Assembly (NCBI GenBank): GCA_963704005.1
Contig: CAVPGJ010000005.1
Location: forward strand, 620,001 to 684,000
Source: AC-32 sp963704005
GTDB taxonomy: Bacteria > Actinomycetota > Thermoleophilia > Gaiellales > Gaiellaceae
Reading direction: 5' to 3'
Length of the DNA stretch: 64,000 nt
In this document: piece after piece, positions 24,114 through 32,481 of the stretch
Numbering within the stretch: position 1 is the first letter of the stretch
Layout: every line of letters begins with the position of its first letter
Notes under the pieces: model-generated
Database searches by the model: none
What the model saw: only the letters and a program-made list of their open reading frames with translations
What the model was told of the DNA's origin: nothing
Position numbers and translations under genes: made by a program

Positions 24114-24966
24114 CTATCGGGTCGCGCTCGTATAGCGCCGCAGCTTCGCGGCGAACCCACCGATGCCGTCGCCGTAGCCGATCCGGATGCGGTTGAGCGT
24201 GTACGGGTCGGCCGGGCGTTGCCAGCCCCGGGTTGACCGTCGTGGCGCCGAGGTAGCCGGCGGCCCGCACCTCGGCGATCGCGGCCGCGTCGTACTGCCC
24301 GGCCGGGTAGCAGAAGAAGGCGACCGGCTGGTGGAACATCCGCCGCAGGTCGGTCCGGGCGCCGCCGATCTCGCGCTGCAGCCCGGCCTGGTCGAGCGTC
24401 GTCACGTCGGCGTGCGTGACGGTGTGCGAGTCGATCTCCCAGCCGGCGGCGATCAGCCGGCGCACCTGCAGGGCGGTCAGGTCTCCGGGACGGACGTTGT
24501 CGACGATCAGGTTGAGCACTCCGGCCCAGCCGTGGCGCCGGAGGGTCGGCATCGCGACCGTGTAGTCGCTCAGGTAGCCGTCGTCGAAGGAGATCACGAT
24601 CGGCTTCGCTGGCAGCACCGCGCCGGCGCGCCAGTAGCGGAACACCTGCCCGAGCGTGACCGCATGGTAGCCGCGCTGCGCGAGCCACTGCATCTGGCCG
24701 GCAAGGTCGCCCGGCTTCACGTAGAGGTCGGGATAGGGCGCGCCGGCCGGCGGGACGCCGAGCACGTGGTACATCAGGATCGGGACGCCGCTGTCGTGCG
24801 GCCCGGCCGCGACCGTCGGCGGCGGGGGAGGGACGACGCGCTTCGCGGGCTTCGGATTCGGCGGGCTGCCGACATGGTGCCCCGAGGAGCCGGCAAGCGT
24901 GACGGCGGCTGCGATTGCGCCGCAAACGGCCAGCAATGCCGCCAGCGTTGCGAGTGGATGCTTCAC
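24114..24966 (-). CDS. Polysaccharide deacetylase (NodB domain), membrane-anchored, frameshifted near the end
   Basis: Start GTG 24966 reads VKHPLATLAALLAVCGAIAA, a signal anchor, followed by a proline-rich linker. The NodB domain has the catalytic FDDGYLSD and the metal-binding HTVTHADVTTL. An extra C at about 24214-24216 shifts the last 35 residues; corrected, it ends with ADPYTLNRIRIGYGDGIGGF and a stop at 24114. Length is 3n+1. It would remove N- or O-acetyl groups from a cell-surface glycan. It is divergently transcribed from the glycosidase at 25028. Confidence 0.78.
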
Positions 24967-25027
24967 AAAAGCTTCACGACACGATTGTCCATCCCGGCCC
25001 GGTTCTTCGCTACCGTAATCGGGGGTC

Positions 25028-26764
25028 GTGCTCCGCAGAACTCTCATCGGAGCCATGCTGGTGGGTCTAGTCGCAGTCTTCGCCCCGCCCGCTTTGGCAT
25101 CGACGACGCAGGCGCTGATGCCCGGCGTGACCTACACGCGCCAGGTGCAGTTCACCTCGCACGGGCCGGTCGTGCTCAACATCCTGGTCGGGCCGCGCCC
25201 GGGCGGGCTCTACTCGCTGCAGCCGGTCCTGGCCGACGGCACGATCACCGGTCTCGCGCGGGTGACCGCGATGGAGAAGGCGGTCTCGCCGACCGCGACG
25301 GTCGCCGGCGTCAACGGCGACCTCTTCAACTTCAAAGACGGCCATCCGACCGGGATCGTGATGGACGACAACGTGATCAAGAGCCCGCCCTACAAGGATC
25401 GCTCCAGCGTCGGCATCTCCTCGACCGGCACGCTGAGCGTCTCGCGGGTCGCGCTCTACGGCTACTGGCAGGGTCTCGGCAGCCGCCGGCCGCTCACCGT
25501 GAACAGGACTCCGACGGGCGACGGGACCGCGGTCTTCACTCCTGCGTGGGGCGCGACGACACCCGCGCTTCCGGGCTCGGTTGAGACGGTGCTCGAGCCG
25601 TTCCCGCCCACCACGACTGGCGGCCTGCTCGCCGGCACGGTCACGGCCCAGTCGACGGGCGGCGGCACGCCGATTCCGCAGGATGGGGCGGTGCTGGTCG
25701 CACACGGCTCGCAGGCGCCGAAGCTCCAGGCCGAGACGCCGCCGGGGACAAGCGTCCACGTCCAGCTCGTCCTCACTCCCGACTGGCCGTCGGCCGGGAT
25801 CGCCGATGCCTTCGGCGGCGGCCCCGTCGTCGTCCGCAACGGCAAGCCCGTCTACGCGGCCGGGGAGGACTTCATCCCGTCGCAGATCGCCCCGCGAGAC
25901 CCGCGCACCGGTGTCGGCCAGCGCAAGAACGGCCAGATCGTGATGGTGGCGGTCGACGGGCGCCGGCCGGGCTACAGCGTCGGCCTGACGAACTTCGAGC
26001 TGGCCCAGGCGATGGTCCGGCTCGGCGTCGTCCGCGGCGCGGCGCTCGACTCCGGCGGCTCGACGACGCTGGCCTTCGACGGCAAGCTGCTGAACCGCCC
26101 ATCCGACCCGGGCGGCGAGCGCTCCGTCAAGGAGACCATCGCGCTCATGTACTCCGGCGTTTACGTGCCGCTGCCGCCGCTGGCCACGATCTCCCCGAAC
26201 GGCGACGGGATCGCCGAGCGCCAGACGTTCACTTACAAGGTCGTGCGCCAGTCCGACGTGACGGCGACGCTCGTCGATCCGACCGGCGCCGACGCGTACA
26301 GCTTCACCGGGGCGCGCGCGCCGGGGGTCTACAAGGTGACCTGGCCGAGCAGCCGGCACTCCTCGCACCGGGCGGCGCAGGCGGCGCTGGGCCGCTGGCG
26401 CTGGGTGGTCAACGCGACCGACGACCTGGCCCGCGATTCCTCGATGGAGCGCAGCTTCTGGGTCAACGACACCCTCGGCTTCGTGCACGTCGCGCCGAAG
26501 TCGGCGCGGGCTCGCGGCGGCGTGCGCGCGAGCTTCCGGCTGACGCATCCCGCGAAGGTGGTCGGCTCGATCCGCACCCGTAGGGGCGCGCTCGTGCGGC
26601 GGCTCGGCCCCTTCCGCCTCGGGAGCGGCACGCGGACGATCCGCTGGAACGGCCGCTACCGGAGCGGGCGGCTCGCCTACCCGGGCGCCTACGTCTTCGA
26701 CGTCTACGCCACGAACGCGTACGGCCCGGTCGACGTCGGCAAGCCCTTCAGCGTCAGACGCTGA
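25028..26764 (+). CDS. Secreted phosphodiester glycosidase (NAGPA domain) with FlgD-like Ig domain
   Basis: 578 residues with a signal peptide (LRRTLIGAMLVGLVAVFAPP, cut after ALA). The NAGPA-like domain (about 60-370) shows AGVNGDLFNFKDGHPTGIV, the GVGQRKNGQIVMVAVDGRRP stretch and the GGSTTLAFDG motif. The C-terminal part (about 385-578) begins ISPNGDGIAERQTFTYKV, a FlgD-Ig-type fold seen in several other proteins of this window. The family hydrolyses phosphodiester-linked sugars; the substrate here is unknown, plausibly a wall polymer. Confidence 0.82.
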   Translation: MLRRTLIGAMLVGLVAVFAPPALASTTQALMPGVTYTRQVQFTSHGPVVLNILVGPRPGGLYSLQPVLADGTITGLARVTAMEKAVSPTATVAGVNGDLFNFKDGHPTGIVMDDNVIKSPPYKDRSSVGISSTGTLSVSRVALYGYWQGLGSRRPLTVNRTPTGDGTAVFTPAWGATTPALPGSVETVLEPFPPTTTGGLLAGTVTAQSTGGGTPIPQDGAVLVAHGSQAPKLQAETPPGTSVHVQLVLTPDWPSAGIADAFGGGPVVVRNGKPVYAAGEDFIPSQIAPRDPRTGVGQRKNGQIVMVAVDGRRPGYSVGLTNFELAQAMVRLGVVRGAALDSGGSTTLAFDGKLLNRPSDPGGERSVKETIALMYSGVYVPLPPLATISPNGDGIAERQTFTYKVVRQSDVTATLVDPTGADAYSFTGARAPGVYKVTWPSSRHSSHRAAQAALGRWRWVVNATDDLARDSSMERSFWVNDTLGFVHVAPKSARARGGVRASFRLTHPAKVVGSIRTRRGALVRRLGPFRLGSGTRTIRWNGRYRSGRLAYPGAYVFDVYATNAYGPVDVGKPFSVRR

Positions 26765-26780
26765 CTCTTAGACTCGCGAG

Positions 26781-27422
26781 GTGTTGCTCGCCTCTCTGAC
26801 GAGCTCGGTCACCTCGTTCATCGACACCCACGGCGTCTACGCGGTCTTCCTGCTGATGGCGGTGGACGCCGTCTTCCCGGCGGCGAGCGAGCTGGTGATG
26901 GTCTACGCGGGCGCGCTCGCCTCGGCCGCCTTCGCCGGCCAGCACGCGGTTCTGTTCGGGACGACGATCCGCACGCCCGCCTGGGCCTACCTCGTGCTCT
27001 CGCTCGCGGGCACGCTCGGCTATCTGCTCGGCTCGATCGCCGGCTGGGGGATCGGCGTCTATGGCGGCAGGCCGCTGGCCGAGCGGCGCTCGGGCCTGCT
27101 GCACCTCGGGCCGGCCCGGCTCGAGCGGGCCGAGCGCTGGTTCGACCGCTGGGACGACTGGGCCGTGCTGCTCGGCCGGGTCACGCCGGTCGTCCGGTCG
27201 TTCGTGTCGATCCCGGCCGGGATCTTCCGGATGCCGTTCGTGCGCTACACGCTGCTGACGATCCCCGGCTCGGCCCTCTGGTGCTTCGGGTTCGCTGCGA
27301 TCGGCTGGGCGGCCGGCGCCAGCTACACGCATTTCAACCACGCGTTCGACTACGTCGAGGTCGCGATCGTGGCAGGAGTCGTGCTGCTCGTCCTGTACCT
27401 GGTTGTAAAGCGCCGCTCCTGA
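26781..27422 (+). CDS. DedA/VTT family membrane protein
   Basis: 213 residues, start GTG 26781, four to five hydrophobic helices. The family motif region runs from FPAASELVMVYAGALAS through a GGRPL loop to FDRWDDWAVLLGRVTPVVRS, a F.GR..P.(V/I)R pattern, and ends with a basic KRRS. DedA proteins flip phospholipids or undecaprenyl phosphate; recycling of the polyprenyl carrier would fit the adjacent polysaccharide genes. Its stop codon overlaps the first base of the structured repeat. Confidence 0.85.
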   Translation: MLLASLTSSVTSFIDTHGVYAVFLLMAVDAVFPAASELVMVYAGALASAAFAGQHAVLFGTTIRTPAWAYLVLSLAGTLGYLLGSIAGWGIGVYGGRPLAERRSGLLHLGPARLERAERWFDRWDDWAVLLGRVTPVVRSFVSIPAGIFRMPFVRYTLLTIPGSALWCFGFAAIGWAAGASYTHFNHAFDYVEVAIVAGVVLLVLYLVVKRRS

Positions 27423-27584
27423 GTGCCCGTCCCAGCAATGACGCCCGTCTCTCGCCCGCTATCACGCTGCGCCAGAGCCCACCCTCGCTCTTGCCCAGGC
27501 AACCAGCCTGGGCTGCGAGCGAGTGCGGCCTCTGGCTTGGTGCTAGCGACCGAGAGCCTGGGCACCATCACTGGGACGGGCACT
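27422..27584 (+). repeat. 163-bp structured repeat element, copy 2
   Basis: Terminal arms AGTGCCCGTCCCAG and CTGGGACGGGCACT pair perfectly, although their sequence differs from copy 1. The inner helices are GCCC/GGGC, CTCTCG/CGAGAG, GCCAGAG/CTCTGGC, CTCGCTC/GAGCGAG and the apical GCCCAGGC/GCCTGGGC with an AACCA loop. Four of these replace different base pairs of copy 1 by other complementary pairs. It begins at the last base of the DedA stop and ends 13 bp before the GTG of the aminotransferase gene. Confidence 0.85.
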
Positions 27585-27597
27585 AGACTCAATCCCC

Positions 27598-28680
27598 GTG
27601 CCTGAGATCCCTCTCGTAGACGTCAAGGCCCAGTACGAGCGCCTGATTCCGGACATCCAGGAGCGGATGCGGGAGGTGCTCGAATCGGGGACGTTCATCC
27701 TCGGGCCGAACGTCAAGGCCTTCGAGCGCGAGGCGGCCGGGCACCTCGGCGTGCCGCGCACCGTCGGGGTCGCGAACGGCACCGACGCCCTCGTCCTCGC
27801 TCTCGACGCGATGGGGATCGGCCCGGGCGACGAGGTGATCTGCCCCTCGTTCACCTTCTACGCGACCGCCGAGGCGATCGCCCGCCGCGGGGCGACGCCG
27901 GTGTTCGCCGACATCGACCCGGCGACGCTCAACCTCGACCCCGAGGACGTCGCCGCCCGAGTGACCGACCGCACCCGGGCGCTGATGCCGGTCCACCTCT
28001 TCGGCCGGGTCATGCCGCTCGCCGGGCTCGCCGAGCTGGACCTGCCGATCCTCGAGGACGCCGCACAGGCCTTCGGGGCCGAGGGCGTGGCGCATGTGGG
28101 CGCGCTCTCGACGTTCAGCTTCTTCCCGACCAAGAACCTATTCGCGCTCGGGGACGGCGGCCTGATCGCCGCGAACGACGAGGAGCTTGCCGACCGCATC
28201 ACGCTGCTGCGCTTCCACGGCTCGCGCGACAAGAAGGACTTCGAGGCGGTCGGCTACAACTCGCGGCTCGACGAGCTGCAGGCCGCGGTGCTGCGGCTCT
28301 TCCTCGGCGAGCTGGACGGCTGGAACCGGGCCCGGCGCGACGCGGCCGCGCGCTACGAGCGGCTCGGCCTCGGCGAGCTCTGCGAGCTTCCGGTCGACGA
28401 GGCCGGCCACGTCTACCACATGTACGTCGTCCGCTCGCCGGAGCGGGACCGCTTCCGCGAGGCCCTGGCGGCCGCGGAGATCGGGCACGCGTCGTACTAC
28501 GTGACGCCGCTCCACCTGCAGCCCGCGCTGCGCTACCTCGGCTGGAAGGAGGGGTCGCTCCCGGAGACCGAGCGGGCCGCGCGCGAGAACCTCGCCCTGC
28601 CGATGTGGGCCGGCATCCCGGCGGAGACGCAGGAGGAGGTCGTCGCGACCATCCGCGAAGCGGCGGCGGTGCGCGCGTGA
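27598..28680 (+). CDS. DegT/DnrJ/EryC1/StrS-family sugar aminotransferase
   Basis: 360 residues, start GTG 27598. These PLP enzymes aminate keto-sugars of nucleotide-activated sugars. MREVLESGTFILGPNVKAFE and GVANGTDALVLALDAMGIG are family landmarks. The PLP-binding lysine is in FSFFPTKNLFALGDGGLI, and the ILEDAAQAFGAE segment holds the ring-contacting aspartate. It overlaps the next gene (GTGA), a sugar 4,6-dehydratase whose product would be its substrate. Confidence 0.9.
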   Translation: MPEIPLVDVKAQYERLIPDIQERMREVLESGTFILGPNVKAFEREAAGHLGVPRTVGVANGTDALVLALDAMGIGPGDEVICPSFTFYATAEAIARRGATPVFADIDPATLNLDPEDVAARVTDRTRALMPVHLFGRVMPLAGLAELDLPILEDAAQAFGAEGVAHVGALSTFSFFPTKNLFALGDGGLIAANDEELADRITLLRFHGSRDKKDFEAVGYNSRLDELQAAVLRLFLGELDGWNRARRDAAARYERLGLGELCELPVDEAGHVYHMYVVRSPERDRFREALAAAEIGHASYYVTPLHLQPALRYLGWKEGSLPETERAARENLALPMWAGIPAETQEEVVATIREAAAVRA

Positions 28681-30576
28681 TCAGGATCAACCGGCATCGG
28701 ATCTGGCAGCTGGTCGCCGACGCGGGCCTGATCGCGCTCGCCTGGTACCTCGCCTTCGAGCTGCGGTTCGACCACGGCGTCCCGCCCTACTACGAGACGC
28801 TCTTCCGGCGCACGCTCCTGATCGTCATCGCGATCAAGCTCGTCGTCTTCGTGCTGATGGGGTTCTACGACCGCTGGTGGCGCTACGTCTCGGTGCGCGA
28901 CATGTGGGGCGCGGCGCGTGGCGTCACGATCGCCTCGCTCGCCGCGGGCCTGACCGTCTACTTCTTCTCGCCGGTCAGCCAGGTGCGGCTGCCGCGGTCG
29001 GTCGCGATCATGGACTGGCTGCTGCTGCTGGGCCTGATCGCCGGCACGCGCCTGCTCGCCCGCACGGTGATCGAGCGGCCCGGGACCGGTCTCGTCGCGC
29101 GCGGCAAGGAGGTGCTGGTCGTCGGCGCCGGCGACGCGGGCCAGCTCGTGATCCGCGAGCTGCAGCGCAGCCGCCAGCTCGGCTACACGCCGATCGGCTT
29201 GATCGACGACGACCCCCGCAAGAAGAACCTCCGCGTCCACGGCGTGCGCGTGCTCGGCACGACCGACGACCTGCCTCACATCCTGCGCGACAACAAGCCG
29301 GACGAGGTCCTGATCGCGCTCCCGTCCGCCTCGGGCGAGGCGCGCCAGCGTATCGTCACCGCCACGCGCGAGGGCAACGTCCCGGTGAAGACGCTGCCGG
29401 GGCTCTACGAGCTGATCTCGGGCGAGAGCGAGCTGGCCACCCAGATCCGGCCGGTGCAGGTCGAGGACGTGCTCGGCCGCGAGCCGGTCGAGGTCGACCT
29501 CGAGGCGACCGCTGCCTACGTGCGCGACCAGACCGTGCTCGTGACCGGCGCCGGCGGCTCGATCGGCTCGGAGCTCTGCCGCCAGATTGCGCGGCTCGGA
29601 CCGCAGCGGCTGGTGCTGGTCGACCAGGGCGAGACGGCCCTGTTCGAGATCGAGCGCGAGCTGGTCGACGAGCGCGGCTTCGCGGCGTGCGTGCCCGTGC
29701 TGGCCGACTGCAAGAGCCGCACCAAGATGCAGCAGATCTTCGAGCGCTACCAGCCGGGGGTCGTCTTCCACGCAGCCGCCTACAAGCACGTGCCGCTGAT
29801 GGAGGCCAACCCGCTCGAGTCGGTGCGCAACAACGTGATCGGGACCGAGGTCGTCGCCGAGACCGCGATCGAGTTCGGCGCGAAGCGGTTCGTCCTGATC
29901 TCGACCGACAAGGCGGTCAACCCGAAGACGGTAATGGGCCAGTCGAAGGCGCTCTGCGAGTGGATCGTCGAGGCCTACGGCAGCACGCGACGACGTTGCT
30001 ACCCGCTTCGTCGCCGTGCGCTTCGGCAACGTGCTCGGCTCCTCGGGCAGCGTGATCCCGATCTTCCGGCGCCAGATCGCGAAGGGCGGCCCGGTGACCG
30101 TCACCCATCCGGAGATGACGCGCTACTTCATGACGATCCCCGAGGCGGCGTCCCTGGTGATCCAGGCCGGCGCCATCGGCGGGCGCGGCGACGTGTTCGT
30201 GCTCGACATGGGCGAGCCGGTGCGGATCATCGAGCTTGCGCAGCAGATGATCCGGCTCTCGGGTAAGGAGCCCGAGCGCGAGATCGAGGTCGCGATCGTC
30301 GGCGCGCGGCCGGGCGAGAAGCTGCACGAGGAGCTCTGGGGCGAGGGCGAGGTCGCCGTGCCCACGACCCATCCGAAGATCATGCGCGTCAGCGGCCCGA
30401 TCGTCGACGCGGTCTGGCTTCACGACGAGCTGGCCGAGCTGGAGCGCCTCGTACACGACGGCGAGACGCTCGACCTGGTCTCGCGGCTGGCCGGGATGAT
30501 GCGCACCCCGCGCCTCGTCGGTTCGCCGGAGACTTCGACGGTCGACGAGGACACGCTCTCGGGTCAGAAGCTCTAG
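28677..30576 (+). CDS. CapD/WbpM-type nucleotide-sugar 4,6-dehydratase, frameshifted
   Basis: A large membrane-anchored short-chain dehydrogenase. Four N-terminal hydrophobic helices (about 10-115) and a first Rossmann region (VLVVGAGDAGQLVIREL) come before the catalytic domain, with VTGAGGSIGSELCRQIARL and ISTDKAVNPKTVMGQSKALC. The frame shifts between about 29978 and 29990: one extra base separates EAYG from ARDDVATRFVAVRFGNVLGS. The length, 1900 nt, is 3n+1; corrected, 632 residues. It would convert a UDP-HexNAc to the 4-keto-6-deoxy sugar used by the preceding aminotransferase. Confidence 0.82.
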
Positions 30577-30828
30577 CGGCCGAACCAGGGTCGGGTGCGA
30601 CTTGACTCGCCCCGGCCATCGTCGCAAGATGACAGCTCAGCAGTCGGAGGGCCCGCTGATCTGCGGCCGGCGGAGCCGAGAAAGGAGGCGCCCCTGACTC
30701 ATCACCAGGCGTTACGCCTACCTCCTGCGGCGGTTGTTCGGCCGCGGACCTGCTCGAGGCGAGGGACTCTCGCCGATTCGATTCGCGCAGCGCTCGCCGG
30801 CCGTAAGAGCTCGAAACGGAGGTGAACG
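30577..30828 (+). other. Intergenic leader of the 91-residue protein gene
   Basis: No convincing gene. It holds short palindromes (GGCGTTACGCC at 30708-30718; GGCGAG/CTCGCC at 30758-30774) and ends in a strong ribosome site, GGAGGTGA at 30818-30825. It is the longest untranslated leader in this part of the window and probably contains the promoter. Confidence 0.4.
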
Positions 30829-31104
30829 ATGAGTCCTGGTTCACGCGAGACACCGAAAGGTTTCATCGGCGACTCGCACAACCCGATCGTCCAGAGCCTG
30901 ATCGATACAGGCGCCGTCGACTTCGGCGCGATCGGTCGCGCGGTAGCCGAGGTCGGCCCAACAGCCGGCTCACTGCGAGCGAGCGGAGAGGACTGGTTCT
31001 GCAAGTTCTACCACTCGTTCATCCACATCTACATCCTGAGCAAGGTGGCGACGCTCGCCGAGCTCGCGACACTGCGCGAGATGGGCGCGGAGCTTCAGGG
31101 GTAG
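30829..31104 (+). CDS. Unrecognised 91-residue protein, possible precursor or partner protein
   Basis: ATG 30829 has an excellent ribosome site, GGAGGTGA, 4-6 bases upstream. The protein is not a membrane protein. The N-terminal half has GFIGDSHNPIVQSLIDTG and FGAIGRAVAEVGP. The C-terminal half is aromatic and histidine-rich (EDWFCKFYHSFIHIYI) before a helical end LAELATLREMGAEL. It has one cysteine. It is separated by a strong hairpin (31116-31161) from a large protein resembling DUF6895. A small gene, a hairpin and then a larger gene is the layout of peptide precursors or toxins made in excess over a partner, but no family match supports a function. Confidence 0.6.
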   Translation: MSPGSRETPKGFIGDSHNPIVQSLIDTGAVDFGAIGRAVAEVGPTAGSLRASGEDWFCKFYHSFIHIYILSKVATLAELATLREMGAELQG

Positions 31105-31115
31105 CTCGGACCGAC

Positions 31116-31161
31116 GCCGGCCCCCGGTGAGGGGGAGCAGGCACCCCTCACCGGCGCCGGC
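31116..31161 (+). terminator. Strong intergenic hairpin, probable attenuator or mRNA-stabilising stem
   Basis: GCCGGC plus CCGGTGAGGGG pairs with CCCCTCACCGG plus GCCGGC around a 9-nt loop: 17 base pairs with a small internal bulge. No T-tract follows, and the next gene starts 20 bp later. It therefore more probably sets the expression ratio of the two genes than fully ends transcription. Confidence 0.65.
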
Positions 31162-31181
31162 AGTCACGAAAGGGGTTGGCA

Positions 31182-32420
31182 GTGGACGGAACGCGAGACC
31201 TCGCGCGTCGGCTTACACGGGTGCTCGACGTCGCCCAGACCGTGGTGCGGGTTCTCCTCTCGGAGCAGGCGGCGCCGGGGGAAGAGCCGCAGCCCGAGAA
31301 GGTGCTCTCGGAGACCGCGATCCTCCTGCTGTTCGCCTCACGCGTGGACGCGTCGCACAGGCAGGTCCACCGCCGAATCCGCGCGCTCGCGAAGCAGCTC
31401 GTCCCTCATGCCCGTTCCGACCGCGTGCTCGCGGGCATCACGGTCAGGCCGGTGCTCGCGCGCGAGTATGCGGCCGCCCACGTCTGCCTTTCGCGACTCG
31501 GCTATCCGGACGCGAAGTTCGACGAGGTGCTCGCGCGGTCGCTGTCCTCGGGCGCCGCGCGAAGGCGCGAGCGTGTCCCGTACCGCCAGCTCGAGCTCGA
31601 GTGGCTCGGCGACATCTGGAACCCGTCGCGGGGTGGCCGGAAACGGCGACCGAGCGCAGCACTGGCCGCCGACACCACGGCCGGGCTCGGGCTCGACCCG
31701 CTGAACCCGACACGCGACGATGTCTACGCCTTCACGCATTCGCTGCTCTACCTCACCGACTTCGGCAGGCCGCGCCGGCTCCCGCGACCCAAGACGGAGC
31801 TCGTCGCGGACTCCGAGCCAGCACTCGCCTGGAGCCTTGACGCAGACGACTTCGACGTCTCGGCCGAGATCTTGCTCGCCTGGCCGCTGCTACGGGCACG
31901 CTGGTCGCCCGCCGGAGCCTTCGGGTTCCGCGTGCTCACGCGCGTCGAGGACGAGGTCGGCTACCTGCCGTCGCTGAGCCTCAGCGAGGAGCGCTACCGC
32001 GAGCTCGAAGGCGCGGAGCGGAAGCGGTACGTCGTCGCCGAGGCGTATCACACCGTCTACGTCATGGGCCTCCTCTGCGCTGCGACGTTGCAGGCAGGGG
32101 CGTCGCCGCCTGAGCCGCTCTCCGCGCGCCGGGCGACCGGAGTCGCCGACGAGCTCGTCGGGTTGCTCGTCCCTCGAGAGAAGGCGCCACAGTGGGAGCG
32201 CGACCTCACGGAGCTTGAGCCTCGGCAGCGTGAGGCGCTTGCGCCGTTCCTCGCCAACGTCGCCCTGCAGCGCGCGGTCGAGGCGTCGGCGTTCGAGCGG
32301 ATTCGCGAGGTCCTCGCCCTCTGTGTCGAGCGCGACCTCAAGCCGTCAAACGCGATGACCCAGGCTGCCGACCTGCTGGTGCGGGTGGCGCAGTCGCCGT
32401 ATGCAACGGCGCAGCGCTGA
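31182..32420 (+). CDS. Large protein resembling the DUF6895 family
   Basis: 412 residues from GTG 31182, preceded by AAGGGG at 6 nt; a TTG at 31176 is too close to that site. No signal peptide or membrane helix is seen. The best landmarks are PTRDDVYAFTHSLLYLTDFG (about 180-200) and AEAYHTVYVMGLLCAATLQ (about 287-306), which I recall from DUF6895-type proteins; I cannot check this. The histidines and aspartates in these two motifs could form a metal or active site. It is probably co-transcribed with the 91-residue protein upstream. Function unknown. Confidence 0.6.
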   Translation: MDGTRDLARRLTRVLDVAQTVVRVLLSEQAAPGEEPQPEKVLSETAILLLFASRVDASHRQVHRRIRALAKQLVPHARSDRVLAGITVRPVLAREYAAAHVCLSRLGYPDAKFDEVLARSLSSGAARRRERVPYRQLELEWLGDIWNPSRGGRKRRPSAALAADTTAGLGLDPLNPTRDDVYAFTHSLLYLTDFGRPRRLPRPKTELVADSEPALAWSLDADDFDVSAEILLAWPLLRARWSPAGAFGFRVLTRVEDEVGYLPSLSLSEERYRELEGAERKRYVVAEAYHTVYVMGLLCAATLQAGASPPEPLSARRATGVADELVGLLVPREKAPQWERDLTELEPRQREALAPFLANVALQRAVEASAFERIREVLALCVERDLKPSNAMTQAADLLVRVAQSPYATAQR

Positions 32421-32481
32421 AGTTGCACTCTCGTCACGAACTCGCACAGAGGGCGTCTGGCGACGCCGATAGGGTGGCTCG

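Noticed and set aside
21745..25056. A 1103-residue minus-strand protein covering deacetylase and radical SAM domains
   Set aside because: It is a chance read-through produced by the +1 shifts in the deacetylase and mqnC-like genes and crosses the radical SAM gene at 22812 in the wrong frame.
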